64,000 nucleotides of DNA from CAVSRC01 sp963750065 (GCA_963750065.1 CAVVPK010000019.1:372001-436000), one strand, 5' to 3'. Numbered from the stretch's first letter, positions 42,773-53,893 are shown. Translations and numbers: made by a program. The notes: generated from the letters alone by a model not told the origin.

Positions 42773-45472
42773 ATGGTTAAGCATCGGCTGAACAGTCCGG
42801 ACAGCGCCCCTGTCGACAAACTCGACATCGAGTTGGATCGCCTCGTCTCGGCCAATGCACAGGCGCAGGCGGACGTCGCCGAGCGCTCGGCATCGGCATC
42901 GGACTGGGAAGTCGAACGCTTGATGCTCCGCGCCATCATCAACCAGTTGCCTGAGTTTATCTACGCCAAGGACACCAAGGGGCGGTTCCTCGCGGCCAAC
43001 GATGCGGTCGCGCGGGACGTCGGTGTAGGGCGGTCAGAGGACCTTATCGGCAAGACCGACTTCGATCTGTTTCCGCCGGAGGTGGCGCAGGGGTTCCGTG
43101 ACGTCGAGCAGAAGATCGTCGCGTCCGGAACGCCGACGATCGATATGGAAGAGGAGAGGGTTGACGAGGCCGGCACGCCCAAGTGGCTGCGGACGACAAA
43201 GCTGCCGATGAGAGACGATCGCGGCGAGATCATCGGGCTGATCGGCGTGGCGCGGGATATCACCGAGCGCAAACGCGATGAACAGGCATGGAAAGCCGAA
43301 CGCGCCTTGTTCCGGGCCATGATCGACCAGGTGCCGGATTACATCTTCGCCAAGGATACCGGCAGTCGGTTCATCGTCGTCAATCGGGCCGTTGCCGCCG
43401 ACCTGGGTCTGCAGCCGGACGATCTGATAGGCAAGACCGACTTCGAACTCCACTGGGCGGACCTTGCCCGGAAGTTCTTTGCCGACGAGCAGAAAGTGAT
43501 CAACTCCGGCGAACCGCTCCTCGACATCGAAGAATACGTGGTCGACGTCTCTGGCAACAAGAAGTGGCTATCGACGTCGAAGGTGCCTTTGCGCAATGAC
43601 CAGAACGAGGTCATCGGCATCGTCGGCGTCAGCCGCAACATCAGCGAACGAAGGCGCGCCGAGGCTGCCCTTGCCGAGAGCGAAAGCCGCTGGAACTTCG
43701 CGCTCGAAGGAGCCGGTCAGGGGGTCTGGGACCACGACCTGAAGCACGGCAAAGCCTTCTACTCGCGCATGTGGAGGCAGATGCGCGGCTTCGATCTGGA
43801 CGAGGAAATCGATGCCTCGCGCGAGGCGTGGCTGGCGCGCGTTCACCCGGACGATCGTGCGCGCATCATCGACCAGGCAAATCGACAGAATTCCGGCGAA
43901 TTGGCACAGAATTCATTTGAGTATCGCGAGCAGCACCGGGACGGGCATTACGTCTGGATTCTGAGCCGAGGCAAAGCGGTTGAGTGGAATCCCGATGGCA
44001 GCGTCGCCCGGATCATCGGTACGGACACCGACATCACCAGCCTCAAGGAGGCCGAAGCACAAGCGGCCGAGGAAAAAGAGCAGATCTATCGAAAGCATGT
44101 TGCTGCGCTTGAAAAGGCGCATGAGACGGCTGAGGCTGCCCAGAGGCTCGCGCAGTCGCTTGCCCGGCACGACGCCCTTACCGGCTTGCCCAACAGACGA
44201 GTCTTTGCCGAAGTGCTCGAAGCCGCAAGACTGCGGGCTGATCGTGGTGGTGCGCAGTTCGCGGTTCTGAGCCTCGACCTGGACCGTTTCAAGCCGGTCA
44301 ACGATATCTACGGCCATCAGGCGGGCGACGATGTCCTGCGCGAGGTCGCGACCCGGATCGGTGCAGTCGTCAGGGCAGGCGATACGGTGGCGCGCCTGGG
44401 AGGCGACGAATTCGCGCTGATCATGCACTGCGTCAATTTGGATGAAGAGCCTGTCGCCGCCGCGGCCTTTCTCGCAGATCGGATCATTGATGCTGTCGGG
44501 CGCCCAATCAGCATTGGCGATCGATGCGTCGATGTTGGTGCCAGTATCGGGATCGCCCTCTGTCCGATGGACGGGACTGATCCGGAAACGCTGCTTCGCG
44601 CCGCCGACATGGCGATGTATCGCGCCAAGGAAGAAGGCCGAGACACGCATCGCTTCTTCCAGCGGAGCATGGAGGATGCTCTGAGGGCCCGCCTGGCGCT
44701 GGAAGTAGACGTTCGATCGGCCGTCGCGAAGGAGGAAATCGAACCGCACTATCAGCCGCTGATGCTACTGGCCGAAAAGCGCCTCGTTGGCTTCGAAATC
44801 CTGGCGCGCTGGCATCATCCGACACGAGGAAACATCGAGCCCGATACGTTCATCCCGGTCGTGGAGAAGCTCGGCCTGATCGCGGAGCTGACCTATTCGC
44901 TTCTGCGGCACGCCTGTCTCGACGCACGCAACTGGTCACCCGAGATCACGATCGCCCTCAACGTGTCGCCCAGACATCTTTCCGATCCTCTGTTGACCGC
45001 AAAGATCCTTGCCATCTTGTCGGAGACGGCGTTTCCGCCAACGCGCCTCGAAATCGAGATCACCGAGTCGGCGCTCGTGGGCGACCTGCCGGCTGCGCGA
45101 ACTGCCCTTGTCGCCCTCCGGGAGCTCGGCATCAAAATATCGCTCGACGACTTCGGCACCGGCTATTCCAATCTCTACAATCTCCGCGAGCTTCGCTTTG
45201 ACAAGATCAAGATCGACCGCTCGTTCGTGCTGTCGATGGAAACCAATATCGAGAGCGCCAAGATTGTGCATTCGGTGATCGACCTGGCCAAGAGCCTTGG
45301 TTTGCCTACCATCGCCGAGGGCATCGAGCACGTCCAAACGTTGAACCAGATCGTGCAAAGCGGTGGCGAATACGGTCAGGGGTTTTATTTCTCCAAGGCG
45401 CTGCCGGCGGCTGAAGCGGCCAAGCTTGCCAAAGGTGCGAAATCAGCCCCCAAGCCTCCCAAGCAGACCTGA
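42773..45472 (+). CDS. PAS-PAS-PAS-GGDEF-EAL cyclic-di-GMP protein
   Basis: An 899-residue soluble sensor and c-di-GMP enzyme. Two similar PAS domains (about 45-165 and 170-290, each with FxAxN or FIVVN and GKTDFDLF or GKTDFELH) and a third (about 295-415) lead to a GGDEF domain with an intact GGDEF at about 543 and an I-site RAGD five residues before it. The EAL domain starts with GFEILARW (EIL instead of EAL, catalytic Glu kept) near 678 and has LDDFGTGYSN. Both synthesis and breakdown are possible. No membrane helix is seen. Confidence 0.93.
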   Translation: MVKHRLNSPDSAPVDKLDIELDRLVSANAQAQADVAERSASASDWEVERLMLRAIINQLPEFIYAKDTKGRFLAANDAVARDVGVGRSEDLIGKTDFDLFPPEVAQGFRDVEQKIVASGTPTIDMEEERVDEAGTPKWLRTTKLPMRDDRGEIIGLIGVARDITERKRDEQAWKAERALFRAMIDQVPDYIFAKDTGSRFIVVNRAVAADLGLQPDDLIGKTDFELHWADLARKFFADEQKVINSGEPLLDIEEYVVDVSGNKKWLSTSKVPLRNDQNEVIGIVGVSRNISERRRAEAALAESESRWNFALEGAGQGVWDHDLKHGKAFYSRMWRQMRGFDLDEEIDASREAWLARVHPDDRARIIDQANRQNSGELAQNSFEYREQHRDGHYVWILSRGKAVEWNPDGSVARIIGTDTDITSLKEAEAQAAEEKEQIYRKHVAALEKAHETAEAAQRLAQSLARHDALTGLPNRRVFAEVLEAARLRADRGGAQFAVLSLDLDRFKPVNDIYGHQAGDDVLREVATRIGAVVRAGDTVARLGGDEFALIMHCVNLDEEPVAAAAFLADRIIDAVGRPISIGDRCVDVGASIGIALCPMDGTDPETLLRAADMAMYRAKEEGRDTHRFFQRSMEDALRARLALEVDVRSAVAKEEIEPHYQPLMLLAEKRLVGFEILARWHHPTRGNIEPDTFIPVVEKLGLIAELTYSLLRHACLDARNWSPEITIALNVSPRHLSDPLLTAKILAILSETAFPPTRLEIEITESALVGDLPAARTALVALRELGIKISLDDFGTGYSNLYNLRELRFDKIKIDRSFVLSMETNIESAKIVHSVIDLAKSLGLPTIAEGIEHVQTLNQIVQSGGEYGQGFYFSKALPAAEAAKLAKGAKSAPKPPKQT

Positions 45473-45540
45473 GCCCAGGCCTCAAGGTCGTCTGCCGGGA
45501 GACACCCGGCTATTGAGCAGGTTGGGTGTAACGTCCGCTT

Positions 45541-45666
45541 TGCGCGGCGGGCGACCTGTTGGGAGCCGGCCAAGTGAGTGGCGAAGCTGCGGGCGAGGAC
45601 CGACGACCGGCGGCACGAGACTGCGTTTGCCATGGCGTCTGCGCTCACGTTGGTCAGCGTCACCGC
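45541..45666 (+). pseudogene. Decayed fragment of oligopeptidase B 3' end
   Basis: The sequence gttgggagccggccaag, then gaccgacgacc, and later tttgccatggcgtctgcgct closely matches the end of ptrB (39861-40015), with about 70 bases lost in the middle. In frame it reads WEPAK, then a stop in place of W, VAKLRA, and after the deletion HETAFAMASAL against ptrB HETAFAMAFAL. It is a degenerate second copy of the last 60 codons, 5.5 kb downstream. Confidence 0.75.
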
Positions 45667-45890
45667 GCGATTGGGGCGTGTTGCTTGACGTCGAGAGCAG
45701 GCTTTCACGACGTCGGTGAAACCGCATCGGTCATGGGAACGGGCCCGTTCGATTTTCCGGGGCGTTTTTCCAAGTAATCGTGAGGGAATATTTCAAGTCT
45801 AGACGACGCAACAGGAATGTTTCTATCTTGCATTTCTCGAGTTTTTCGCGACCCTTGCCGAATAAAAACCCGCGAATTCACGACGCGTCG

Positions 45891-45919
45891 TTGACAATAA
45901 CGAGGTGCGCCCTTACGTA
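45891..45919 (+). promoter_or_regulatory. Candidate promoter of groESL
   Basis: TTGACA at 45891-45896 is followed after 17 bases by TACGTA (45914-45919). The -35 is consensus, the -10 weak. It lies 10 bases upstream of the CIRCE element, as expected for a HrcA-controlled promoter. Confidence 0.5.
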
Positions 45920-45929
45920 CAGCATGACT

Positions 45930-45956
45930 TTGGCACTCCTCACCCGAGAGTGCCAA
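45930..45956 (+). promoter_or_regulatory. CIRCE element (HrcA operator)
   Basis: TTGGCACTC - nine bases - GAGTGCCAA is a perfect inverted repeat matching the CIRCE consensus (TTAGCACTC-N9-GAGTGCTAA). It indicates repression of groESL by HrcA and heat-shock induction. Confidence 0.95.
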
Positions 45957-46015
45957 CAGGCACGCCCTCGGGCAATCGAACGCCCGGTCGTCGCTTTCCG
46001 AAAAGGAAAACTCTC

Positions 46016-46330
46016 ATGAAATTCCGTCCCCTGCACGACCGTGTGGTCGTGCGCCGCATTGACGCTGAGGCGAAATCCGCCGGCGGCATCATCATTCCCG
46101 ATACCGCCAAGGAGAAGCCCCAGGAAGGCGAGATCATCGCCGTCGGCCCGGGCGCCCGCGACGAAGTCGGCAAGCTCATCCCGCTCGACGTCAAGGCCGG
46201 CGACCGCATCCTGTTCGGCAAGTGGTCCGGCACCGAAGTGAAGATCGACGGCGAGGATCTCCTGATCATGAAGGAGAGCGACGTCATGGGCATCATCGAA
46301 GGCAAGACCGCCAGCCGAAAGGCGGCGTAA
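46016..46330 (+). CDS. groES: Co-chaperonin GroES
   Basis: A 104-residue GroES, the lid of the GroEL chamber. FRPLHDRVVVRR at the start, the mobile loop AKSAGGIIIPDTAKEKPQEG, and the end EGKTASRKAA are standard. AAAGGAAAA precedes the ATG. First gene of the heat-shock operon under CIRCE. Confidence 0.98.
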   Translation: MKFRPLHDRVVVRRIDAEAKSAGGIIIPDTAKEKPQEGEIIAVGPGARDEVGKLIPLDVKAGDRILFGKWSGTEVKIDGEDLLIMKESDVMGIIEGKTASRKAA

Positions 46331-46385
46331 GGCCCCCCCCCAAATCAACGTCCCTCGCCGCTTTCAAGGAAGGAATATTTCAATC

Positions 46386-48023
<1,638 letters not shown>

Positions 48024-48073
48024 AGAAGTCCACGCGCCCATCGTCCTTGCTGCCGAAGTCGGGCAAGCCTGAC

Positions 48074-48097
48074 TTCGGTGGCGGTATGGACTTCTAG
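48074..48097 (+). pseudogene. Second copy of the groEL tail (remnant)
   Basis: Fifty bases after the groEL stop the sequence ttcggtggcggtatggacttctag again encodes FGGGMDF and a stop, matching the tail of groEL. It may be a relic of a duplicated or recombined groEL 3' end. Confidence 0.5.
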
Positions 48098-48123
48098 ACC
48101 TGCGCATCGCGGGAAGACATGTG

Positions 48124-48156
48124 AAGGCCGCCTCTCGGGGCGGCCTTTTCCTTTGT
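48124..48156 (+). terminator. Intrinsic terminator of groESL
   Basis: Stem aaggccgcc / ggcggcctt (9 bp, perfect) with a 6-base loop, followed by ttcctttg. A rho-independent terminator 100 bases after groEL. Confidence 0.85.
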
Positions 48157-48315
48157 GCGGCGAAGCGTCCGCGTCGATCGGCGCGACCGGGTATGGCGCT
48201 CAACCGGGCGGCAATGGATGCGAGTCGGTTTTGACATCGCGCAATGCGGGCGAACGCATGGCGAGCAAAATGGGCACTGAGTCAACAGGCCTCTTTCTGC
48301 GAACGGTGGCAGCCG

Positions 48316-49356
48316 ATGTTCAAAATCGCGACGAGTCTGGTGATATTGCTGGGGCTGACGTCGCCTTTGGCGGCGGGGCCCTGCACCAACAACAACTGGC
48401 AACCGACCTTTGTGCACGATCTCGATAACGAGGACGGGCCCTACTATGTCACTCCGAACAGCACCTTCGTGAAGCTCCGCTGGGAGCAGAACGGGGGATA
48501 TGTTGCCAACGCCTGCGAGCTGGTTCGCGGGCCTCAGGACACGCGCAACCCGCGCGGCTTCACGACGTGCCGGGAATATACACGCATCCAGTGCGGCTGC
48601 ACCCGGAGCATTCCGGGCAACGATACCTGCGCGGCCTTTCTGCGCTGGCATCCGGCTTCCCCACCTGTGCCGGGGCCCGGCCCGACGGCCACGGGGCTGG
48701 TGAACATATCGCCCGGCATGTGGCTGCTGGCGCCGCAGTACCATGGCGTGATCACTCGCGGGTCGAATTCCATCGTCCTCCACGGCGGTGCCTGGACCAA
48801 CGGCCGGCTGAAGAACGGAGTCTACGACGGCAACCGCATCTTCTCGACAGAGATCTTCGATTTTTCGGCCGGCGGCGACGCCTATATGCAGTTCTCGGTC
48901 AATGCCGGCGGCAGGTATCTGGCCTTGTGGCCGCGTGTGCTGGAAGGCGTTTCGGTTCATTTCGTGACCACCGAACACGCCTGGGACCGCAGCGTCATCG
49001 TGCCCGAGAACCAACCGCTTTTCGCGCATTTGAGGGTTGAACCCGGCGGAGCCTATCGCATCACATTGGCGACCGGCGCATACGACAATGGCGGTGGTTC
49101 GGTGGTGAATTCCAACACCGGAAGGCTCGCCAACCCGCGTGGGCGCCTGGAGATGCTGTTTGGCGACAACTACGTTGGGGTGGCAGCGAGCATCACGATC
49201 ACCGAAGCCATGGTCGACATCGCGAGCGCGGCGGCTCCGCCGCCTCCACCGGACAGGGGAAACGGCGCCGGGCTGCCGGGGGGCGCTGCGTGCAGCCGTG
49301 AAAGCGATTGCGCGAGCAGCCTCTGTCTGCTCGGCGTCTGCGCGCCGGCGCAATGA
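48316..49356 (+). CDS. Secreted hypothetical protein with Cys-rich C-terminus
   Basis: A 346-residue exported protein. The signal peptide (FKIATSLVILLGLTSPLAAG) is clear from the ATG at 48316. The mature part has paired cysteines (CELVRG, TCREYTRIQCGCTR), a middle domain rich in Gly and aromatic residues (YLALWPRVLEGVSVHFV), a Pro run and a final Cys-rich motif CSRESDCASSLCLLGVC, of the kind seen in small disulfide knots. No family recognised. Overlaps the next gene by four bases; both are exported and probably work together. Confidence 0.75.
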   Translation: MFKIATSLVILLGLTSPLAAGPCTNNNWQPTFVHDLDNEDGPYYVTPNSTFVKLRWEQNGGYVANACELVRGPQDTRNPRGFTTCREYTRIQCGCTRSIPGNDTCAAFLRWHPASPPVPGPGPTATGLVNISPGMWLLAPQYHGVITRGSNSIVLHGGAWTNGRLKNGVYDGNRIFSTEIFDFSAGGDAYMQFSVNAGGRYLALWPRVLEGVSVHFVTTEHAWDRSVIVPENQPLFAHLRVEPGGAYRITLATGAYDNGGGSVVNSNTGRLANPRGRLEMLFGDNYVGVAASITITEAMVDIASAAAPPPPPDRGNGAGLPGGAACSRESDCASSLCLLGVCAPAQ

Positions 49357-50138
49357 CGGCGACGACGGTGGGGACGGCGATGCGATCCGGGCGGGCGATT
49401 GCGGCGGTGTTCCTGGCAAGCACGGCGCTGTCTGCAACAGCGAGCCATGCCCGGGAAATCTGCTGGACGCAAGGCGCCACCCAGTTTGCCGCCGCGACGC
49501 ACTACTGCGTCAGTTCGGTGCTGGCGCCACAGAGCGACAGCACCTACGGGCCGCGCAATCTGGCCGACGACGATCCGCGGACCGCGTGGTGCGAAGGCGC
49601 CCAAGGCAACGGCATCGGAGAGTCGCTCACCATCCGCATCGACGACGGCCCGCCTTTCCGGCGCCTGATCCTGAAAAACGGCTACGGAAAGTCGCCCCGC
49701 GTCTATGAGAACAACGGGCGCATCAGGACCGTCGCAATCACCAGCGACACCGGCCTCCAGACGACCGTCGATCTGGCCGATCAGAACGACGAACGGCTGG
49801 TGTACCTGCCTGGACCGGCCCAGCGGTGGGTGCGGCTGACGATTCTCGATGTCTACCCCGGCAAGCGGTTCGCCGATACGTGCCTGGGTTCGGCTGCCGC
49901 CGATCTCGTCTATGAAGAAGAGTCGGAAGGGCCGTCCGTCGAGGGGCCGCCTCCGGAAGCGCCGCCGGTCGAGGGCCCACCTCCAGAGGGTCCGCCTGTC
50001 GAGGGTCCGCCTCCGGAAGCGCCACCGGTCGAGGGCCCACCTCCGGAGGGTCCGCCTGTCGAGGGGCCGCCTCCAGAGGGTCCGCCTGTCGAAAGACCAC
50101 CTCCGGAAGGTCCACCTCCCGAAGGGCCTCCTCTCTGA
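49353..50138 (+). CDS. Secreted NADase-type glycan-binding-like protein with Pro-rich repeat tail
   Basis: A 261-residue exported protein (signal peptide from about residue 10, ending near ATASHA). The folded part (YGPRNLADDDPRTAWCEGAQ, then GESLTIRIDD and LILKNGYGKSPRVYENNGRI) resembles discoidin-like NADase-type glycan-binding domains. The tail contains six copies of a 10-residue unit VEGPPPE(A/G)PP. The start may be ATG 49353 (overlap with the previous stop) or ATG 49380, which gives a cleaner signal peptide. Likely cell-surface or matrix binding. Confidence 0.75.
   Translation: MTATTVGTAMRSGRAIAAVFLASTALSATASHAREICWTQGATQFAAATHYCVSSVLAPQSDSTYGPRNLADDDPRTAWCEGAQGNGIGESLTIRIDDGPPFRRLILKNGYGKSPRVYENNGRIRTVAITSDTGLQTTVDLADQNDERLVYLPGPAQRWVRLTILDVYPGKRFADTCLGSAAADLVYEEESEGPSVEGPPPEAPPVEGPPPEGPPVEGPPPEAPPVEGPPPEGPPVEGPPPEGPPVERPPPEGPPPEGPPL
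49938..50117 (+). repeat. 30-bp in-frame tandem repeat, six units
   Basis: Six units of 30 bases beginning gtcgag(g/a)g, each encoding VEGPPPEAPP or VEGPPPEGPP (one VERPPPEGPP). Copies differ by a few bases. The length is a multiple of three, so copy number can change without breaking the frame. Confidence 0.9.
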
Positions 50139-50198
50139 GGACCGCTTCGATCGGAAGCCCCTGCTCCACCGGAACCGTGCCTGCCTGCGGAGGACCCC

Positions 50199-51164
50199 AT
50201 GAAAGCGATCGATGCGCTTGAGATCAGCATCGTGGTCGACAATGTGTCCGACACACTGTCGTCGGTGCCCTCATTCGTGGAGACAGAGCCCGCCCGTCTC
50301 GTGCGCCGCGGGATGAAGCTGATGACGGGCAAGAGCCTGTGCTGCGCCGCCCATGGCCTGTCCTATCTGCTGACTGCCACGGCCGGCGCCGGCAGCCACG
50401 CGCTGCTCTTCGACACCGGTCCGGACGAATGGGTGTTCGAGCGCAACGCAGAGCGGCTCGGCCTCGACCTCGCAACGGTAGAGGCCATGGTGCTGTCGCA
50501 CGGCCATTGGGACCATGGCGGCGCCATGCCGCGCGTGCTGCAGATGATCGCGCTCGCCAACGGCGGCCATGCGGTGCCCACCTACATGCATCCCGAGATG
50601 TTTTCCCTGCGCGCCACGCCACGCGGCAGCGGCGTGCTGCAGCCGATGGAACAGGTGCCGGGCACCAACGTGCTGGAGGCAAGCGGCGGCGCCATCGTCA
50701 TCACCCGCGACGAGCAATCGCTGCTCGACGACCTGTTCTATCTGAGCGGCGAGATTGCGCGCGTCACGGCGTTCGAGCGCGGGCTTCCCGGTCAGGTGCG
50801 GCAGACGGAATCGGGCGACTGGGAGCCGGACGAGATCGTGCCCGACGAGCGTTTCGTGGCCGTGCACGTCGCCGGCAAGGGGCAGATCGTCTTCTCGGCC
50901 TGCTCGCATGCGGGCCTGATCAACGTGCTCACCCAGGCGAAGGCCCGCTTTCCCGACATTCCGCTCTATGGCGTGTTCGGCGGCTTTCATCTCGCCGGCG
51001 TGAACGAGACGATCATTCCGCAGACGGTGGCGACGCTGGCGCAGTTCGACCTCAAGCTGATCGTGCCCGGTCATTGCACCGGCTGGCGCGCCCTCAACGC
51101 CCTGGTCGCCGCCTATGGCGACAAGGTGGTTCCCACGGCAGTCGGACGGACGTTCTGGCTGTAG
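50199..51164 (+). CDS. MBL-fold metallo-hydrolase
   Basis: A 321-residue metallo-beta-lactamase-fold hydrolase. The zinc motif SHGHWDHGG is near residue 99, preceded by ALLFDTGPDEWVFERN; further ligands lie in VFSACSHAGLIN and GGFHLAG, and a late His in VPGHCTGWRAL. The layout is that of 7,8-dihydropterin-6-methyl-type MBL proteins. Substrate unknown. GGAGG lies five bases upstream of the ATG. Confidence 0.9.
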   Translation: MKAIDALEISIVVDNVSDTLSSVPSFVETEPARLVRRGMKLMTGKSLCCAAHGLSYLLTATAGAGSHALLFDTGPDEWVFERNAERLGLDLATVEAMVLSHGHWDHGGAMPRVLQMIALANGGHAVPTYMHPEMFSLRATPRGSGVLQPMEQVPGTNVLEASGGAIVITRDEQSLLDDLFYLSGEIARVTAFERGLPGQVRQTESGDWEPDEIVPDERFVAVHVAGKGQIVFSACSHAGLINVLTQAKARFPDIPLYGVFGGFHLAGVNETIIPQTVATLAQFDLKLIVPGHCTGWRALNALVAAYGDKVVPTAVGRTFWL

Positions 51165-51399
51165 GCGTTCACCCACACGAACTCACGATCCGCCCTCCTC
51201 CTCCGGGCCTTCGGAAACGACCAGCAGGTAGCGGCTGTCGGCGGAGAGATCGAGATGGGGCAACACGGCAAGCGCCGCGACGCCGCTCGGCGTCGCCGTT
51301 CACCATAAATACCCAAGGTTGCCGCCAGATCGTCACTTCACCTCCCATCAACACATTCCCGATAGCCTCGGTCGACCTGCGCCAAAGAGTGCAGGTCAT

Positions 51400-53721
51400 A
51401 TGGCCGGACTCCTCGCAACAAGCTACGCGATCTTGATCAACGGGCTGGTGCTGCTCGGGATGGCGTTCATCCTCAGCCTCGCCTTCCCGTGGCTGCGGAC
51501 GCGTTCCGATTGGCAGCGCACGATCATCCTCAGCGTCGCCTTCGGCGCGATGATCATTGTAACAATGATGAACGCGTATCCGATGGGTCCGGGGATCATC
51601 GGCGACTTTCGCAACGTCGTGATCGTCGTTGCCGCGATCGTCGGCGGTCCTGTCCCGGCACTGGTCACGACGGCTGTCGCCGCGGTCTATCGGACCTACC
51701 TCGGCGGCGAGTCAGCCACGGCGCTCTTCGGGTTCGCTATCGTCGTCACCCTGTCGATCGGCTTCGCCCGCATGAAGCTGGCGAAGACGACGCGAAACCT
51801 TGTCATGTTCGGTGTCGTCATGGCGACGGCCAACGCCTGGGTGCCCGTTGCCGTGCTGCTCTTCTCGACCATTCCGCCGGAACAGGCGGTTCGCATCAGC
51901 GCGCTTTTCTTTTCCTACACGGTGTTCGTCGATCCGCTCGGCATCGTCGTGATCTTCCGGCTGCTGGAGCGCGAGCAGCGGCGGGCGCGCGACGAAGCGG
52001 AACTCAGGACACTCAACGCGGCACTCGCGCTTCAGGCCGAGCGCCAGCAAGGTGTCTTCGAAAGCTCGGGCGTGGCCATCGCGTGGGCCGATCTCGGGAC
52101 CGGCCGCATCATCCGAGCCAATCCGCAATACGTCGAATTCACCGGCTATTCCGAGGCGGAACTGACCAGCAAGCGCTTTGACGATCTGGCGATCCCCGAG
52201 GAACGTGAAATCGATTCTGCCGCGATCAAAGCGCTTGAGGCCGGCACGTTGACCTTCGTCACCGACGAGAAGCGCTACGTGCGCAGAGACGGCAGAGTGA
52301 TGTGGGCCTTGCGCACGCTCACGGTGGTCAAAGAGGGCGGCGCGGCGCGCTCCGCATTCGTGACGCTGCAGGACATCACGGCACGCAAGCAGGCGCGCGA
52401 GGACATCGCCTATCTTGCCGCGCACGATTCCCTGACCGGCCTGTTCAATCGACTGGTGTTTCACTCTGAGCTCGCAGAAGCGATCGTTCACCGCCAAGCG
52501 GATAAGTTCGTGGTGGCGCTGTTCCTCGATCTCGACGACTTCAAGGTCATCAACGATACGCTCGGCCACCCCACCGGCGATGCAGTCCTGGTCGAGATGG
52601 CCAGTCGGCTGCGCGCGACCGTCGCCAAAGGCGATATCGTCGCGCGCCTCGGCGGCAACGAGTTCGCGGTTCTGTGTCGAGCCGCGACAACCGAAGCCGA
52701 AGTCCGCGCCCTCGCTCTACGCCTCTACGAACGCGTCACGCAGCCCTACGCGACCGACGGCGATCCGGTGAAGGCCGATGTCAGCATCGGGATCTCGCTG
52801 GGGCCGCTGAATGGCGAGGACGCCGACGCGCTCGTCAAAACGGCAGATATCGCGCTCCACGCGGCCAAGGCCGCCGGCAGTGGCACCCCCTATCTGTTTT
52901 TTCAGTCGGAGATGGAAGAACGGCTGGTCGACCGCGAGGAGCTGAAGATCGATCTCACCGCCGCGCTGGCGAACAACGAACTTGAGATCGAATACCAGCC
53001 GAGCGTCGATCTGCGCACCGGTGCGGTGACCAGCTTCGAAGCGCTGCTGCGCTGGCGGCATCCGCTCAAGGGTATGATGCCGCCGGCCGAATTCATTCCG
53101 CTTGCCGAAGAGACGGGGCTGATCGTGCCGATCGGCGACTGGGTGCTCTATCAAGCGTGCCGGGAGGCGATGCGCTGGCCAGCGCACATCTCCGTTGCGG
53201 TGAACGTTTCGTCGGCACAATTCAGCGGCCGTTTGTTTGCACCCCGCGTGGCGAAGGCTTTGGCCAGGTCGGGACTGGACCCACGGCGCCTCGAGCTGGA
53301 GATCACCGAGACACTTCTCCTCAGCGGCAGCGACGAGACCCAACGCAGCCTCCGCGACCTTCGTCAACTCGGCCTGAAGATCGCGCTCGACGATTTCGGC
53401 ACGGGCTACTCGTCGCTCGGCTATCTGCAGCAATTCCCCTTCGACCGGATCAAGATCGACCGCTCGTTTGTCATCGAGTTGGCCACACGCCAGGCATCCA
53501 GAACCCTGGTGCGGGCCGTCATCGAACTCGGCCATTCGCTGAACATGCGGATCACGGCGGAAGGCATCGAAACCCTCGAGCAACTCGACTTGGTATCCTC
53601 CAAAGGCTGCGACGAGGCGCAGGGTTTCCTGTTCAGCCAATCCGTGCCGCCGCACGAAGTGCCGGCGTTGATCGCGCGGATCGAGGCGTCGAACAAGACG
53701 CCCATCGGCGCCACCGGATAG
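51400..53721 (+). CDS. 5TM-PAS-GGDEF-EAL protein, probably a c-di-GMP phosphodiesterase
   Basis: A 773-residue membrane protein. The N-terminal 190 residues form a 5TM-5TMR_LYT-type sensor (DFRNVVIVVAAIVGGPVPAL, AVYRTYLGG). A short coiled segment leads to a PAS domain (GVFESSGVAIAWADLGTGRI). The GGDEF domain is degenerate, with GGNEF near 418. The EAL domain is complete (SFEALLRWRHP near 545, LDDFGTGYSSL). Inference: degrades c-di-GMP under control of the membrane sensor. Start at ATG 51400; a longer frame begins at 51319 in unlikely sequence. Confidence 0.9.
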   Translation: MAGLLATSYAILINGLVLLGMAFILSLAFPWLRTRSDWQRTIILSVAFGAMIIVTMMNAYPMGPGIIGDFRNVVIVVAAIVGGPVPALVTTAVAAVYRTYLGGESATALFGFAIVVTLSIGFARMKLAKTTRNLVMFGVVMATANAWVPVAVLLFSTIPPEQAVRISALFFSYTVFVDPLGIVVIFRLLEREQRRARDEAELRTLNAALALQAERQQGVFESSGVAIAWADLGTGRIIRANPQYVEFTGYSEAELTSKRFDDLAIPEEREIDSAAIKALEAGTLTFVTDEKRYVRRDGRVMWALRTLTVVKEGGAARSAFVTLQDITARKQAREDIAYLAAHDSLTGLFNRLVFHSELAEAIVHRQADKFVVALFLDLDDFKVINDTLGHPTGDAVLVEMASRLRATVAKGDIVARLGGNEFAVLCRAATTEAEVRALALRLYERVTQPYATDGDPVKADVSIGISLGPLNGEDADALVKTADIALHAAKAAGSGTPYLFFQSEMEERLVDREELKIDLTAALANNELEIEYQPSVDLRTGAVTSFEALLRWRHPLKGMMPPAEFIPLAEETGLIVPIGDWVLYQACREAMRWPAHISVAVNVSSAQFSGRLFAPRVAKALARSGLDPRRLELEITETLLLSGSDETQRSLRDLRQLGLKIALDDFGTGYSSLGYLQQFPFDRIKIDRSFVIELATRQASRTLVRAVIELGHSLNMRITAEGIETLEQLDLVSSKGCDEAQGFLFSQSVPPHEVPALIARIEASNKTPIGATG

Positions 53722-53893
53722 TGGCAGATCCCGCTGGGTGGCTCGTGCGCACCCGGTCCGCCTTGTTCACACCGGTGATTTGCGCAAGTCTGGCCGGGCG
53801 TCCGCTCAGCGCGGCACCAGGATGCATTTCCTGCATCGCGGTTGCTCTTTGCCGGCTCATGCTACAGTGGCACGGGCGACGTGGAGGGAATCG

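Noticed and set aside
49938..50117. CRISPR-like array
   Set aside because: Repeats are adjacent without spacers and are in frame with a Pro-rich protein tail.
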